The notes beneath the pieces are model-generated. The model was not told the origin of the DNA. It saw only the letters and a list, made by a program, of their open reading frames with translations, and made no database searches. Positions 50,203 to 58,733 of a stretch of 64,000 nt of DNA are shown here, one piece after another. This DNA is from Rhodobacterales bacterium HKCCE3408 (GTDB lineage Bacteria; Pseudomonadota; Alphaproteobacteria; Rhodobacterales; Rhodobacteraceae). Every line of letters starts with the position of its first letter. The stretch's first letter is position 1. The stretch lies in NCBI GenBank assembly GCA_015689705.1, contig WVSN01000011.1:54181-118180 (forward strand), read 5' to 3'. The position numbers were made by a program, and so were the translations under genes.

Positions 50203-51711
50203 ATGCGGGACGAATCTCGATCCGGACGGTTGCGTCGCACCATTCCGGGGGCGCGCGGCGGCGGCCGATCAGTGGCCAGCATCTACCGGAACGTGGCGCT
50301 TGCGGGGGTGTTCGCACTTGCTGCGGCGGGTTCGGCGCAGGCCCAGAGTTCGGACCGGATGGTGGTCTACGACGCCAACGGGACGACGGTGCGGTGGACC
50401 CTGCAATTCGGCGCGAATCTCGTCAGCGAGGGCGATCTGTTCTGGAGCCTGTCGCAGGGCGCCGCGCCCGGATCGGGCTACAATCCCGACGCGACCTGGC
50501 TGGAGCTTTATGCGCGACCGGGCCTTACCTTCGAGAGCGCGCTCGACAACGGCGTCGAGCTTTATGGCGGCGTGTCGGCGGTGGGCTCCTACACCATCGG
50601 CACCGACGCTTTCGACACCGGCGATACCGGCCGGATCACGCTGGAGGACTCCTACGCCGGTCTGCGTCTGCCGCTCGGGTCCGGCACGGGGCTGGATCTG
50701 TCGTTCGGGGCGCAGTCGCTTCGTCTGGGTACGGGGATGCTCATTTCCGACGGGGCTTCCGACGGGTTCGAGCGCGGGGCGCTGAAGTTCGGCCCGCGGC
50801 GCGCCTGGGAGATGACGGGGATCGGACGGCTCACCTACGGCGATCTGACCGGCACCCTGTTCTATATCGACCCGCGGGAACGCCCGGACTCGGACGGCGA
50901 GAACGCTCTGGCGGGCCTCGATCTGCGCTACGACGACCCGGCGGGGGGCTACCTCGGCTTCACCTATGTCGACGTGCTGAATTCAACCTCGCCCTATCCG
51001 CAGGCCGGAGCCGGTGGCGTCGGCCCGCCGAGTGTCATCCCCGGCGCGCGCGAGGGAACCGAGACGATCAACCTGTATGCCGCCACCAATCCCCTTGGCG
51101 GAGCGCTCGAGAACTTCTCGTTCACGGCCGATCTCGCCTATCAGTGGAACGACCGGATCGACCTGGAGGCCTGGGCTGGACGGGCGCAGGTCAGCTACGC
51201 CTTCGCGGACGCGCCGTGGTCGCCGGTCATCAGCTACGGCTTCCAGACGTTTTCGGGCGACGATCCGAACACGACCGGGCTCGAGCGGTTCGACCCGCTC
51301 TACTACGACGGGTCGCCGAGCGCCTGGGCGACGGGGTCGAAGTCGGCGATGCTGTTCATCAACTCGAACGTGCAGTCGCAGAACCTGTCGCTGTCGCTGC
51401 AACCCACGCAGCGCGACACCATCACGCTGCGCTACGCCCATGTCCGCGCGAACGAGCTGCGGAGCCCGCTTCAGTTCGGACAGGCGACGCGTCTCGATCT
51501 TGCCGGGGCCACGGCCAACGTCGTCACCGGGGTGACGGACCCGCATCTGTCGGACGATTTCTTCATAGAATACAGGCGGATCATCAACCGCAACACGTTC
51601 CTGACCGCCGGGGTGAGCGTTTCCGTTCCCGGCGAGGGCATCCGCAACGTCTTTCCCGGCGACGATCCCAACTGGGTAGGAGGATTTGTCAATGTCGTCT
51701 TCAATTTCTAG
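50203..51711 (+). CDS. outer-membrane barrel, alginate-export family-like
   Basis: A 502-residue protein. A signal peptide lies near 25-45 (VALAGVFALAAAGSAQAQ). Then come about eighteen alternating amphipathic strands with short periplasmic and long acidic turns (TWLELYARPGLTF, LRLGTGMLISDG, WSPVISYGFQTFSGDDP), ending in NVVFNF with a C-terminal Phe. The family call is PF13372-like (AlgE/alginate export). ATG 50203 was chosen because GGGGGAG lies just before it; ATG 50191 is an alternative. No polysaccharide genes are adjacent, so the substrate is unknown. Its last 20 bases overlap the serine hydrolase. Confidence 0.82.
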   Translation: MRDESRSGRLRRTIPGARGGGRSVASIYRNVALAGVFALAAAGSAQAQSSDRMVVYDANGTTVRWTLQFGANLVSEGDLFWSLSQGAAPGSGYNPDATWLELYARPGLTFESALDNGVELYGGVSAVGSYTIGTDAFDTGDTGRITLEDSYAGLRLPLGSGTGLDLSFGAQSLRLGTGMLISDGASDGFERGALKFGPRRAWEMTGIGRLTYGDLTGTLFYIDPRERPDSDGENALAGLDLRYDDPAGGYLGFTYVDVLNSTSPYPQAGAGGVGPPSVIPGAREGTETINLYAATNPLGGALENFSFTADLAYQWNDRIDLEAWAGRAQVSYAFADAPWSPVISYGFQTFSGDDPNTTGLERFDPLYYDGSPSAWATGSKSAMLFINSNVQSQNLSLSLQPTQRDTITLRYAHVRANELRSPLQFGQATRLDLAGATANVVTGVTDPHLSDDFFIEYRRIINRNTFLTAGVSVSVPGEGIRNVFPGDDPNWVGGFVNVVFNF

Positions 51712-53026
51712 GGTTCTCGCGGCCGCGCTCTGCGCCGTGATGGGGCTGTCCGGTGCAGCCTGGGCGCAGGCCGACGGATATCCGACGGCCGCGGAATCCG
51801 ATCCCCGTACGCTTGGCTGGATGGAAGGCTTCCCACCGCCGCCCGACCTGCGCATCACCAATCCGGATTCCGTCTTCTTCAGCTTCCCCCGGATGCGCTG
51901 GTCGGTCTGCCACCTGCGGGAATTCCTGCCGACCGAACAGGTCAGCCGGGGCCTCGGCGCGCCGACCGACTTCGAGTACGCGCTCGACGACGGGATCGAC
52001 TCCGTCACGTTCCGCCCGCTGCGCGGCGATGTCGAAGAGATGACGTGGGAAGAGTCGCTGGCCGCCAACTACACCGACGGGATGCTGATCCTGCACCGCG
52101 GCCGGATCGTTTACGAACGTTACTTCGGTTGCCTCGACGAAGCCGGCCAGCATGCCGCGATGTCGATGACGAAGTCGTTTACCGGCACACTGGCCGAAAT
52201 GCTGGTGGCGGAAGGGGCGCTGGACGATACGGCGCTGGTCAGCGAGATCATCCCGGAGCTCGAAGTCAGCGCCTTCGGGTCCGCGACCGTCCGGCAGGTC
52301 ATGGACATGACGACGGCCTTCGAATTCAGCGAGGATTACGGTGATCCGAACGCCGCGATCTGGGTGTACAACGCCGCCGCCAGCCCGTTCCCGAGGGATG
52401 CCGATTACAGCGGCCCGAATGGCTATTTCGAGTTCCTCCAGACAGTCGGACCCGACCCGTCCGGCCTGGAGCATGGCGTGGAATTCCACTACCGGACGCC
52501 CAATTCGGACGTCCTGGGCTGGATCATCTCGCGCGTCAGCGGGATGGAGGTGACCGAGCTTCTGTCTGACCGGATCTGGAGCCGCATGGGGGCGGAGCAG
52601 GACGCGTACATGACCGTCGATGGCGTGGGTACTCCCTTCGCCGGGGGCGGCCTGACCGCCGGGCTGCGTGACCTTGGCCGGTTCGGTCAGATCGTGCTGA
52701 ACGGCGGCACGTGGCATGGCGAGCAGATCATTCCCGCGGCCGCCATCGAGAGCATCCGCGGCGGCGGCAGTCTCGAGGCCTTCGCGGCGGCGGGTTATGC
52801 CGATCTGGCCGGGGGCAGCTATCGCGGCCAGTGGTGGATCTTCAACAACGCGCATGGGGCGTTCGCCGCGCGCGGGGTTCATGGTCAGACGATCTACATC
52901 GACCCGACGGCGGAGATGGTGATCGTGCGGTTCGCGTCCTTCCCCATCGCGTTCAACAGCCGGATCGACCCGACCTCGCTGCCCGCCTACCAGGCGGTGG
53001 CCGAGTATCTGATGGCGCAGGACTGA
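51692..53026 (+). CDS. secreted serine hydrolase (beta-lactamase / class C family)
   Basis: A 444-residue protein with a signal peptide (about 1-25, GAAWAQ). It has the SxxK catalytic motif SMTK near residue 157, the tyrosine motif in FHYRTPNSD, and a third HxG-type motif in ARGVHGQTIYID. It is related to esterases and D-alanyl-D-alanine hydrolases. TAGGAGG at 51677-51683 fits ATG 51692. The 20-base overlap with the barrel gene suggests a coupled pair, an exported enzyme working with an outer-membrane channel. Confidence 0.88.
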   Translation: MSSSISRVLAAALCAVMGLSGAAWAQADGYPTAAESDPRTLGWMEGFPPPPDLRITNPDSVFFSFPRMRWSVCHLREFLPTEQVSRGLGAPTDFEYALDDGIDSVTFRPLRGDVEEMTWEESLAANYTDGMLILHRGRIVYERYFGCLDEAGQHAAMSMTKSFTGTLAEMLVAEGALDDTALVSEIIPELEVSAFGSATVRQVMDMTTAFEFSEDYGDPNAAIWVYNAAASPFPRDADYSGPNGYFEFLQTVGPDPSGLEHGVEFHYRTPNSDVLGWIISRVSGMEVTELLSDRIWSRMGAEQDAYMTVDGVGTPFAGGGLTAGLRDLGRFGQIVLNGGTWHGEQIIPAAAIESIRGGGSLEAFAAAGYADLAGGSYRGQWWIFNNAHGAFAARGVHGQTIYIDPTAEMVIVRFASFPIAFNSRIDPTSLPAYQAVAEYLMAQD

Positions 53027-53229
53027 CGGCACCGCCGTCCGGATGTGTGCGGAAGTGCCGGCCCTGACGTTTGCGGGCCGGGTGAGGGCGACGGATCGGT
53101 CGCCTTCGGCGGACCGGTCGCGCGCGCGAGGTGGACGCGTAGCGGACCGGTTTCGTCCGCTCTCATCGTGATGTCGGGAGGGTGTGAGCGAGGCTGGCCC
53201 CCGGCAGCCTCAGTCTTGGGGAAGTGTCG

Positions 53230-53505
53230 CTATCTGGAGACGGCGGAGAGGAACATCTCGTTGCAGAGTTCCGACAGACGCGTTGACAGATTGGCGGGTG
53301 AGCCCTGCGAGGATTGGCGCGCCTGCTTCACTCGGCGGGCGATCTCTCGCTTCAGTCGTTTTGGGCTTTCTGCCTGGATATGCTTACCAACTACTACAGC
53401 CGACCATTTACCATCCTGGCAGTCTTCCAGCCACGCCACGCCAAGGTATTTGCCAGTGGCCCGGTCGCGGATCTCGGAAGAGTTGCAGATGATATAGTTG
53501 TACAT
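53230..53505 (-). CDS. small hypothetical protein
   Basis: A 91-residue protein from ATG 53505 with GAGAGGA just before it. It has a beta-rich start (MYNYIICNSSEIRDRATGKYLGVAWL, quoted in part), then WSAVVVGKHIQAESPKRLKREIARRVKQARQ, a basic helix, and a Ser-rich C-terminus. No signal peptide, membrane helix or known motif is present. Lower GC than its neighbours; no assigned function. It could be a short DNA- or RNA-binding protein. Confidence 0.55.
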   Translation of the reverse strand: MYNYIICNSSEIRDRATGKYLGVAWLEDCQDGKWSAVVVGKHIQAESPKRLKREIARRVKQARQSSQGSPANLSTRLSELCNEMFLSAVSR

Positions 53506-53898
53506 GGGTCCTCTCAACATGACTAACAAAATTGAATTTACGGGGAATCCGGGCACAAAAATGTCGGACCCGGGAAGGCCTTGGGAATTTCTGTGGCAGG
53601 TTGATTCCGGACGGCGTGGTTATCGAGGGCCGAGCGTGTCGATTGTCGATGGCCGGTCGATAATGGGCCTGTGACCGTGCCAGACCGGCCTGACGGCAGG
53701 GGAAGCCGCCCGTCAGGAAAAGAAGGGGCGTCGCGCGGATAAGAGGTCATGCCGGTCGACGGAGTCCGCGTTCATGTGAGGCGCGGGCCATTCTCCGGCC
53801 GGTTGACGGCAGCGCGCCCCGGGCGATTCTGGACTCACAAATGCAAAGGACCGGAAACCTCGGTTTCCGGTCCCGCATGGTCGTCTGAGCCTGGAAGA
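53506..53898. other. 393-base gap without a recognised gene
   Basis: Between two small minus-strand genes. It holds a hairpin with an 8-bp stem (CCTGACGG at 53689-53696 / CCGTCAGG at 53710-53717), clustered TCGAT repeats near 53640-53660, and the Flp-like gene's terminator. No tRNA-like T-loop and no convincing coding frame were found. A small RNA is possible but unsupported. Confidence 0.5.
53848..53873 (-). terminator. Rho-independent terminator of the Flp-like gene
   Basis: A perfect 12-bp stem (GGACCGGAAACC / GGTTTCCGGTCC) with only two unpaired bases, starting 25 bases beyond the Flp-like stop and followed on the minus strand by TTTGCATTT. Confidence 0.75.
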
Positions 53899-54120
53899 TC
53901 AGTCGATCGCGTTGGGGTCGCCGACCGTGGCCGCGCCGTCGAAAGGATTGTCGCTTGGGTTCTGAGCGGCCAGTTCGACCTGCATCTCTCCCGACAGGTC
54001 TTCGACACCGCCCGAAATCACCGCCATGACCGCGAGGCCCAATGCGACCAGCCCTGCGGTGAGCAATACCCAGTCCGTCGTCACGGCACCGGTTTCGGAC
54101 AATAGGAATTTTGCAAACAT
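53899..54120 (-). CDS. Flp/Tad-pilin-like small protein
   Basis: A 73-residue protein from ATG 54120. A short N-terminus (MFAKFLLSETGAVTTDWVLL) precedes a single helix (about 15-36), then a soluble tail with DLSGEMQVELAAQ and an acidic end. This follows the type IVb (Flp) pilin plan: a Glu about five residues into the hydrophobic helix is replaced here by TTDW, and no obvious G/A-xxx-E prepilin site is seen. It is an orphan: no tad assembly genes are in the window. Its terminator is strong, suggesting high expression. Confidence 0.7.
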   Translation of the reverse strand: MFAKFLLSETGAVTTDWVLLTAGLVALGLAVMAVISGGVEDLSGEMQVELAAQNPSDNPFDGAATVGDPNAID

Positions 54121-54538
54121 AGACTTCTTACTCTCGTTTTGATTTGCACACTGGTGTTCAAGCCCGCGGACATATGAGCGGGCCTGCGTCAGACTTCGGA
54201 AAGAAATGTGGCGAGACTTTGTCATTTTCTGATTGAGTCGGCCGGTATTGGAAACGATCTGTCCCGAAGGCGGAATTAATCAATTGGCAAGGGCGCTGTC
54301 CCGCGCGAATGAATCAAGACAATCGAAAGACGGAATAAGCTTGACAGGCCGAGTGGTTAGCCATGGTGGTCTTGTGTCTTTGGGTTTACGTAGCGGAAAG
54401 TTGGGAGGTGACGCGAGGGAAACGGTTCACGATTTCCATATCCGGGTTCGACCTGAATGTCCGCCATATTCACGCCATATTTCCTTAGTCAATAACAAGT
54501 CAGATTGAGCTTGTTATTTCTGGGGCTTTGTTTGGTGA
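54121..54538. other. 418-base AT-richer gap between divergent genes
   Basis: Divergent promoters for the Flp-like gene and the GT-C-like gene should lie here. It contains GCCCGC/GCGGGC arms at 54162-54167 and 54178-54183, near-repeats of GCCATATT around 54465-54480, and a palindrome at 54491-54518. An open frame at 54233-54508 lacks coding character. No RNA gene was recognised. Confidence 0.5.
54491..54518 (+). promoter_or_regulatory. palindrome upstream of the GT-C-like gene
   Basis: A perfect 9-bp inverted repeat (AATAACAAG / CTTGTTATT) with a 10-base centre, ending 20 bases before the ATG at 54539. It could be a repressor site or a hairpin close to the ribosome-binding region. Confidence 0.45.
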
Positions 54539-56356
54539 ATGAGTGACGCCACGTTTTTGCGGCCGGTTCGTGCCGATTTTCTGATCTTTTCCATTCTTAT
54601 CGCCGCGACCTTGATAGCCGTTGATGTCCTGGCGGCCTCCCGTGCACCTATCGAGCGACTGGCCGAAACCCGGTACGACGACGCCATGCGGCTCGTCTTC
54701 ATTCGCGATTGGCTGGACGGGGGCGGCTGGTTCGACACGACGATCGACCGCGTCCTCCCGCCCGAGGGCCTGTCGATGCACTGGTCGCGCTACGCCGATG
54801 CGCCCATGGCCGCTCTCATTGTGATGCTCTCCGTCGTCGTGGGTGAGCGCGCCGCCGAGGGCATCGCCATCGTGCTCTGGCCGACGGCTCTGCTTGTCGC
54901 GTTTCTTGCGGCGACCGGCCTTGCGGCCCATCGCATCGCGGGCCGGACGGCGTCCGGGATCGCGGTCATCGGCGCCTGTCTGTGGAGCACCACCGCCAAC
55001 ATCCGGTTCGGCCCGCTCAACATCGACCATCATGGGCTGCAACTGGTGCTGATGCTGCTCGTCGTTCTGATCCTGATGCGGCCCGGGCGGCACTGGCGGG
55101 ACGGACTTCTGTCCGGCCTTGTCTGCGCGGTATCGCTGGCCATCGGGCTGGAGATGATCCCGGCCATCATCCTCGCCGGGTCGATCCTTGTGGCCCGGTG
55201 CGTCGCGTCGCCGGCCGCGAATGCCCGGCCGCTTGCCATGTTCGGGTTCAGCCTGCCGGTCGCCACGGCCTTGCTGTTCGTCGGCCAGACGCCGTTCGCG
55301 GAGTGGACGATCTCGCGCTGCGACGAACTCGCCGGGCCGGTCGTCGTGCCAGCGGCGTCGTCCGGGCTGGCGGTCATCGCTCTTGCCTTCGGATGCACGC
55401 GGCTGCCGGGTCTCGGGCCGCGCATCGGCCTGACCGTGCTGGCCGTCGGGGTCGCGGCAGCGGCGGCGCTTCCGGCGATGGCCCCGTGCGCGGCCGGCCC
55501 CTACAGCAATCTTTCCGGCTCGCTCGGGGACGTCGTTGCCACGATTCCCGAAGCCCGGTCGGTCAGCTTCTACTTCGGGCAGGCCGGCACGCTCGGGACG
55601 GTTTTCGTCCTGATCCTGCCGATGATGGCCTCGGCGGCCTTCGCGACAATGATGCTGTTCCACCGGAAGATGCGTTCCGGGATCGGCCGCGACGAGACGC
55701 GGGCGCTGCTGGTCGTCCTGTGTTTCGGCTGGCTCGGGTTCATCGCGTCCTTCGTGCAGTTCCGCATGATGGCGCCGGCCGAGGCGGTCACGCCCGTCCT
55801 GATGGGCGTGGCGGGCGCCGGGCTGGTCCGATGGGTCCAGTCCCGCCCGACGTCGCGGGGCGTGGCCGTGGCGGCGGTCGCCGGCCTTGCCCTGATGCTG
55901 GTGCCGGGCCAGGCGTACTGGAGTGTCGTCCGGTTGATTCCGGCGGCACATGCCAACGAAGCGGCGCCGGGTCCCCGCTACGTTCCGTTCAACGCCTGCC
56001 GGCAGGACGCCAGTATCGTGCAAAGCCTGAACGAGCTGCCGCCGGCCAACCTCATGGCGCTCGGGAACCTCAGCCGGCCGATCCTGCTTCTGACCGGGCA
56101 TCGCGTGCTCGTCTCGTCCTACCACCGGAGCGAGACGCTGATGGCGAACATGACGCTGACATCGGAAACGGACCTCGGAGCGTTCCGCGACCGGCTGGCC
56201 GCGTCGGGTACGGAATACCTCGTGCTGTGCGGCAACAGCCTTTACCGCAGCCCGGACACGGTCGCGACGCGGCTGGCCGGCGGCGAGATTCTCGACGGGT
56301 TTTCGGCCGTCATGGTCGGGGACCGGCGCCTTCGCGTCCTGCGCTTCGAGCCGTGA
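54539..56356 (+). CDS. GT-C-like multi-pass membrane protein
   Basis: A 605-residue protein with about eleven hydrophobic segments. The first periplasmic loop holds the acidic pair in YDDAMRLVFIRDWLDGGGWFD and later the HWSRYADAP pattern, as in GT-C glycosyltransferases related to STT3/PMT. The last 130 residues are soluble (ACRQDASIVQSLNELPP onward). It probably transfers sugar from a lipid carrier, but the acceptor is unknown and no glycan cluster is near. It starts 20 bases after a palindrome. Confidence 0.72.
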   Translation: MSDATFLRPVRADFLIFSILIAATLIAVDVLAASRAPIERLAETRYDDAMRLVFIRDWLDGGGWFDTTIDRVLPPEGLSMHWSRYADAPMAALIVMLSVVVGERAAEGIAIVLWPTALLVAFLAATGLAAHRIAGRTASGIAVIGACLWSTTANIRFGPLNIDHHGLQLVLMLLVVLILMRPGRHWRDGLLSGLVCAVSLAIGLEMIPAIILAGSILVARCVASPAANARPLAMFGFSLPVATALLFVGQTPFAEWTISRCDELAGPVVVPAASSGLAVIALAFGCTRLPGLGPRIGLTVLAVGVAAAAALPAMAPCAAGPYSNLSGSLGDVVATIPEARSVSFYFGQAGTLGTVFVLILPMMASAAFATMMLFHRKMRSGIGRDETRALLVVLCFGWLGFIASFVQFRMMAPAEAVTPVLMGVAGAGLVRWVQSRPTSRGVAVAAVAGLALMLVPGQAYWSVVRLIPAAHANEAAPGPRYVPFNACRQDASIVQSLNELPPANLMALGNLSRPILLLTGHRVLVSSYHRSETLMANMTLTSETDLGAFRDRLAASGTEYLVLCGNSLYRSPDTVATRLAGGEILDGFSAVMVGDRRLRVLRFEP

Positions 56357-56390
56357 CAGGGGAGGCGGCGGTGCGGTCCGGCCATCGGCG

Positions 56391-57302
56391 TCAGGCCGCG
56401 GCTTCCCGCTGCATCCAGCGCAGCAGGGCGTCCAGGGCCGCGCGTCTCGGGTGTTCGGCGCGGTAGACGACGTAAAAGCCATAGCCCGGCAGAACGATAT
56501 CGCTGAGCCGACGAAGCAGGCCGTCGCGGAGTTCCCGCGCGACGAGCACGTCGCTGCAGAGCCCGACCCCCTGTCCGGCCAGGATCGCTTCGATCCCGTG
56601 ATGTTCTTCGTGGAGCTTCAGTTGCGGCGGCCGGACGATGCCGTCGATCCGGTGGCCGGCCGCGCGGGCCGCGGTTTCCCAGTTGCGCCAGGTGGGCGCG
56701 GCGGTATCGGCCAGGGGCCAGCCGATCTCGACGCGCGGCAGGTCGAGGATCGCCTGCGGCTCGAGCATCCCGGCGATTTCCGGCAGCATCGCGGGCGCCG
56801 CGACGACGTGGAAGGTATCGCGCAGCAGCTCCACCGCGATCCCGTCCGTCGGGGGCGTCCGGGCATACCGGATCGCCACGTCCACTTCGCCCGTGCGAAG
56901 GTTCAGCACCGCATCCGTTCCCACGAGGTCGAGCGAGGAGTCCGGCGCTTCGGCGCGCCAGCGTTCCAGCCGCGGCAGCAGCCACCGGGCGGCAAAGGCG
57001 CTGGTCGCCGTTACCCGCAGATGGCCGATCCGGCTGCCGGGCGTCAGGCGATCCAGCTCGTCCGAGATCGCCACAAACGCGTCCCGCACGACCGGCAGAA
57101 GTTGCGCGCCCGCCTGCGTGAGCTGCAGGGGCCTTGGCTGGCGCTGGAACAGCGGCTGGCCGCAATAGCGTTCGAGGAGCCGTATCTGGTGGCTGATCGC
57201 CGTGGGCGTGACGGAGAGTTCTTCCGCCGCCTTCCGGAAGCTCAGAAGGCGGGCCGCGGATTCGAAGGCCTGAAGCTCCCGAAGAGGCGGAAGGCGGTGC
57301 AT
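56391..57302 (-). CDS. LysR family regulator (GcvA-like)
   Basis: A 303-residue LTTR. The N-terminal helix-turn-helix is LRELQAFESAARLLSFRKAA with TPTAISHQIRLLE (about 8-44), followed by a two-lobe effector domain (LRVTATSAFAARWLLPRLE, VDVAIRYARTP). The starting MHRLPPLRELQAFE is like GcvA-type regulators. ATG at 57302 was chosen by homology. Divergent from the acyl-CoA-dehydrogenase-like gene 104 bases away, which is its likely target. Confidence 0.92.
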   Translation of the reverse strand: MHRLPPLRELQAFESAARLLSFRKAAEELSVTPTAISHQIRLLERYCGQPLFQRQPRPLQLTQAGAQLLPVVRDAFVAISDELDRLTPGSRIGHLRVTATSAFAARWLLPRLERWRAEAPDSSLDLVGTDAVLNLRTGEVDVAIRYARTPPTDGIAVELLRDTFHVVAAPAMLPEIAGMLEPQAILDLPRVEIGWPLADTAAPTWRNWETAARAAGHRIDGIVRPPQLKLHEEHHGIEAILAGQGVGLCSDVLVARELRDGLLRRLSDIVLPGYGFYVVYRAEHPRRAALDALLRWMQREAAA

Positions 57303-57406
57303 GGGTCGAATCCCGGATGAATTGAAGTCACCTTGCGCCGAATTCTTTGCTGTTGCCCCGCATCGCGTCCAGTCCGACGATCCCGCCATTGCGGGAGGAC
57401 ATCACC

Positions 57407-58555
57407 GTGCTGGACGGACAATCGGCATCGACTGCCGCGACCATGATCGAAAAGTTCGAGCGGATCCGCCCGTTGCTGGCGGAGGAGGCCCCGCGTTTCG
57501 ATGCGGAGCGGCGGCTGTCCGACGCGGCATTCGCCGCCCTGAGCGATGCAGGGTTCTTCCGCCTGTTCCTTCCGGCGCAACTGGGCGGATGCGGGCTTTC
57601 GCCGCTCGATTTCATGTCGGTGGTGGAACATGCCGCGGCTTTCGACGGCACGGTCGGCTGGCTCGTCGGGAACGGCGGCGGGATGTCACGCGCCGGTGGC
57701 TACCTGCCGCCCGACGCCGCACGGGCGATCTTTGCGCATCCGTCGGCCTTCGTCGCCTCGAGCACGGGCGCCGTCGGCAAGGCCGTCCCCGACGGGGATG
57801 GATACCGCATCACCGGCCGGTGGCCGTTCGCCAGCGGCGCGCCCCATGCCACGACCTTCGCCCCGCTCTGCGAGGTGGACGACGGGAGCGGGCGGATCGT
57901 CCTGGCCTTCCTGCCCCGCGAGGCCGTCACCCTGATCGACAGCTGGCATGTCTCCGGGATGAAAGGCACCGGCAGTTGGGACTTCGAGGCCAACGATGTG
58001 TCCCTGCCGACCGAGTTCGTGTGCGACCTTCAGCCGGTGCCGACCCAACCGGGCGTCGTCTATCGCCTTCCGGGCGCGTCCGCCTTCGTCTGGACAGTCG
58101 CCACGGTTCCGCTCGGGATCGCGAAGGGTGCCGTCGACGCGCTTGTCTCGGTCAGCGGCGGCCACCGTCGACTGGGGATCGCCGCGCCGATCGCCGACCG
58201 GGAACTGGTGCAGGCCGAGATCGGGCGGTGTCTTGCGCGATGCCGGTCCGCCGGCGCCTACATGCGGTCGGCCATGTCGGCCCTGTGCGCGGCGGTCGAA
58301 AACGAAAGCTCGGATCTGGTCGCGGCCCGGATCGACTACCGGCTGGCCTGTTCGCACGTCGCCGAGGTCGCGATGGCGGTCGTGCAGCGGGTGAACGATC
58401 TGATCGGAGCCCGGGCGCTGGCCGAGTCGCAGCCCTTCGAGAGACGCGAACGCGACGTCCGCGCCGCGGCCAAGCATGTCGCCATGAGTGCCGAGCAGTT
58501 CGTGACCGCCGGCCGGTACGCGCTTGGCAGCGATATCAGCGGCGCGCGGTTCTGA
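57407..58555 (+). CDS. acyl-CoA-dehydrogenase-fold flavoprotein
   Basis: A 382-residue protein: N-terminal helical domain (ERIRPLLAEEAPRFDAERRL; GFFRLFLPAQLGGCGLSPLDF), beta domain (FVASSTGAVGKAVPDGDGYR, then ITGRWPFASGAPHA), and C-terminal helical bundle. This matches the group of acyl-CoA-dehydrogenase-like, flavin-dependent oxygenases and hydroxylases (HpaB/DszC relatives) better than true acyl-CoA dehydrogenases, because the usual catalytic Glu region is not obvious. A GTG start at 57407 has GGGAGG eight bases ahead; an in-frame TTG at 57347 lacks this. Divergent from the LysR gene. Confidence 0.83.
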   Translation: MLDGQSASTAATMIEKFERIRPLLAEEAPRFDAERRLSDAAFAALSDAGFFRLFLPAQLGGCGLSPLDFMSVVEHAAAFDGTVGWLVGNGGGMSRAGGYLPPDAARAIFAHPSAFVASSTGAVGKAVPDGDGYRITGRWPFASGAPHATTFAPLCEVDDGSGRIVLAFLPREAVTLIDSWHVSGMKGTGSWDFEANDVSLPTEFVCDLQPVPTQPGVVYRLPGASAFVWTVATVPLGIAKGAVDALVSVSGGHRRLGIAAPIADRELVQAEIGRCLARCRSAGAYMRSAMSALCAAVENESSDLVAARIDYRLACSHVAEVAMAVVQRVNDLIGARALAESQPFERRERDVRAAAKHVAMSAEQFVTAGRYALGSDISGARF

Positions 58556-58733
58556 CGGTCGGCTCCCGCCGGCCCGTCGAACCCGGCCTTGAAAAGGGCG
58601 CCGCAACGATCTTCGGCGGCTTTCGGTTCCCAAGTTTCTTTTTGCGTCGGATGGCAACTGGCGGCGGGCGACGTTCGTTCTGACGGCAAGGAGCACTGAG
58701 CCTCCTCGTGTTGAAATCCGAAAGGAGACCAAA

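Noticed and set aside
54233..54508. 91-residue ORF in the gap before the GT-C-like gene
   Set aside because: No Shine-Dalgarno sequence, weak codon bias, and it runs into the palindrome; probably chance.
53506..54538. tRNA or known small RNA in the two large gaps
   Set aside because: No T-loop-type GTTCGAATC or GTTCAAATC sequence and no cloverleaf pairing could be found by eye.
54500..56482. Minus-strand open frame opposite the GT-C-like gene
   Set aside because: Arg/Pro/Asp/His-rich reflection of membrane-protein codons with no motif; the plus frame has regular transmembrane segments.
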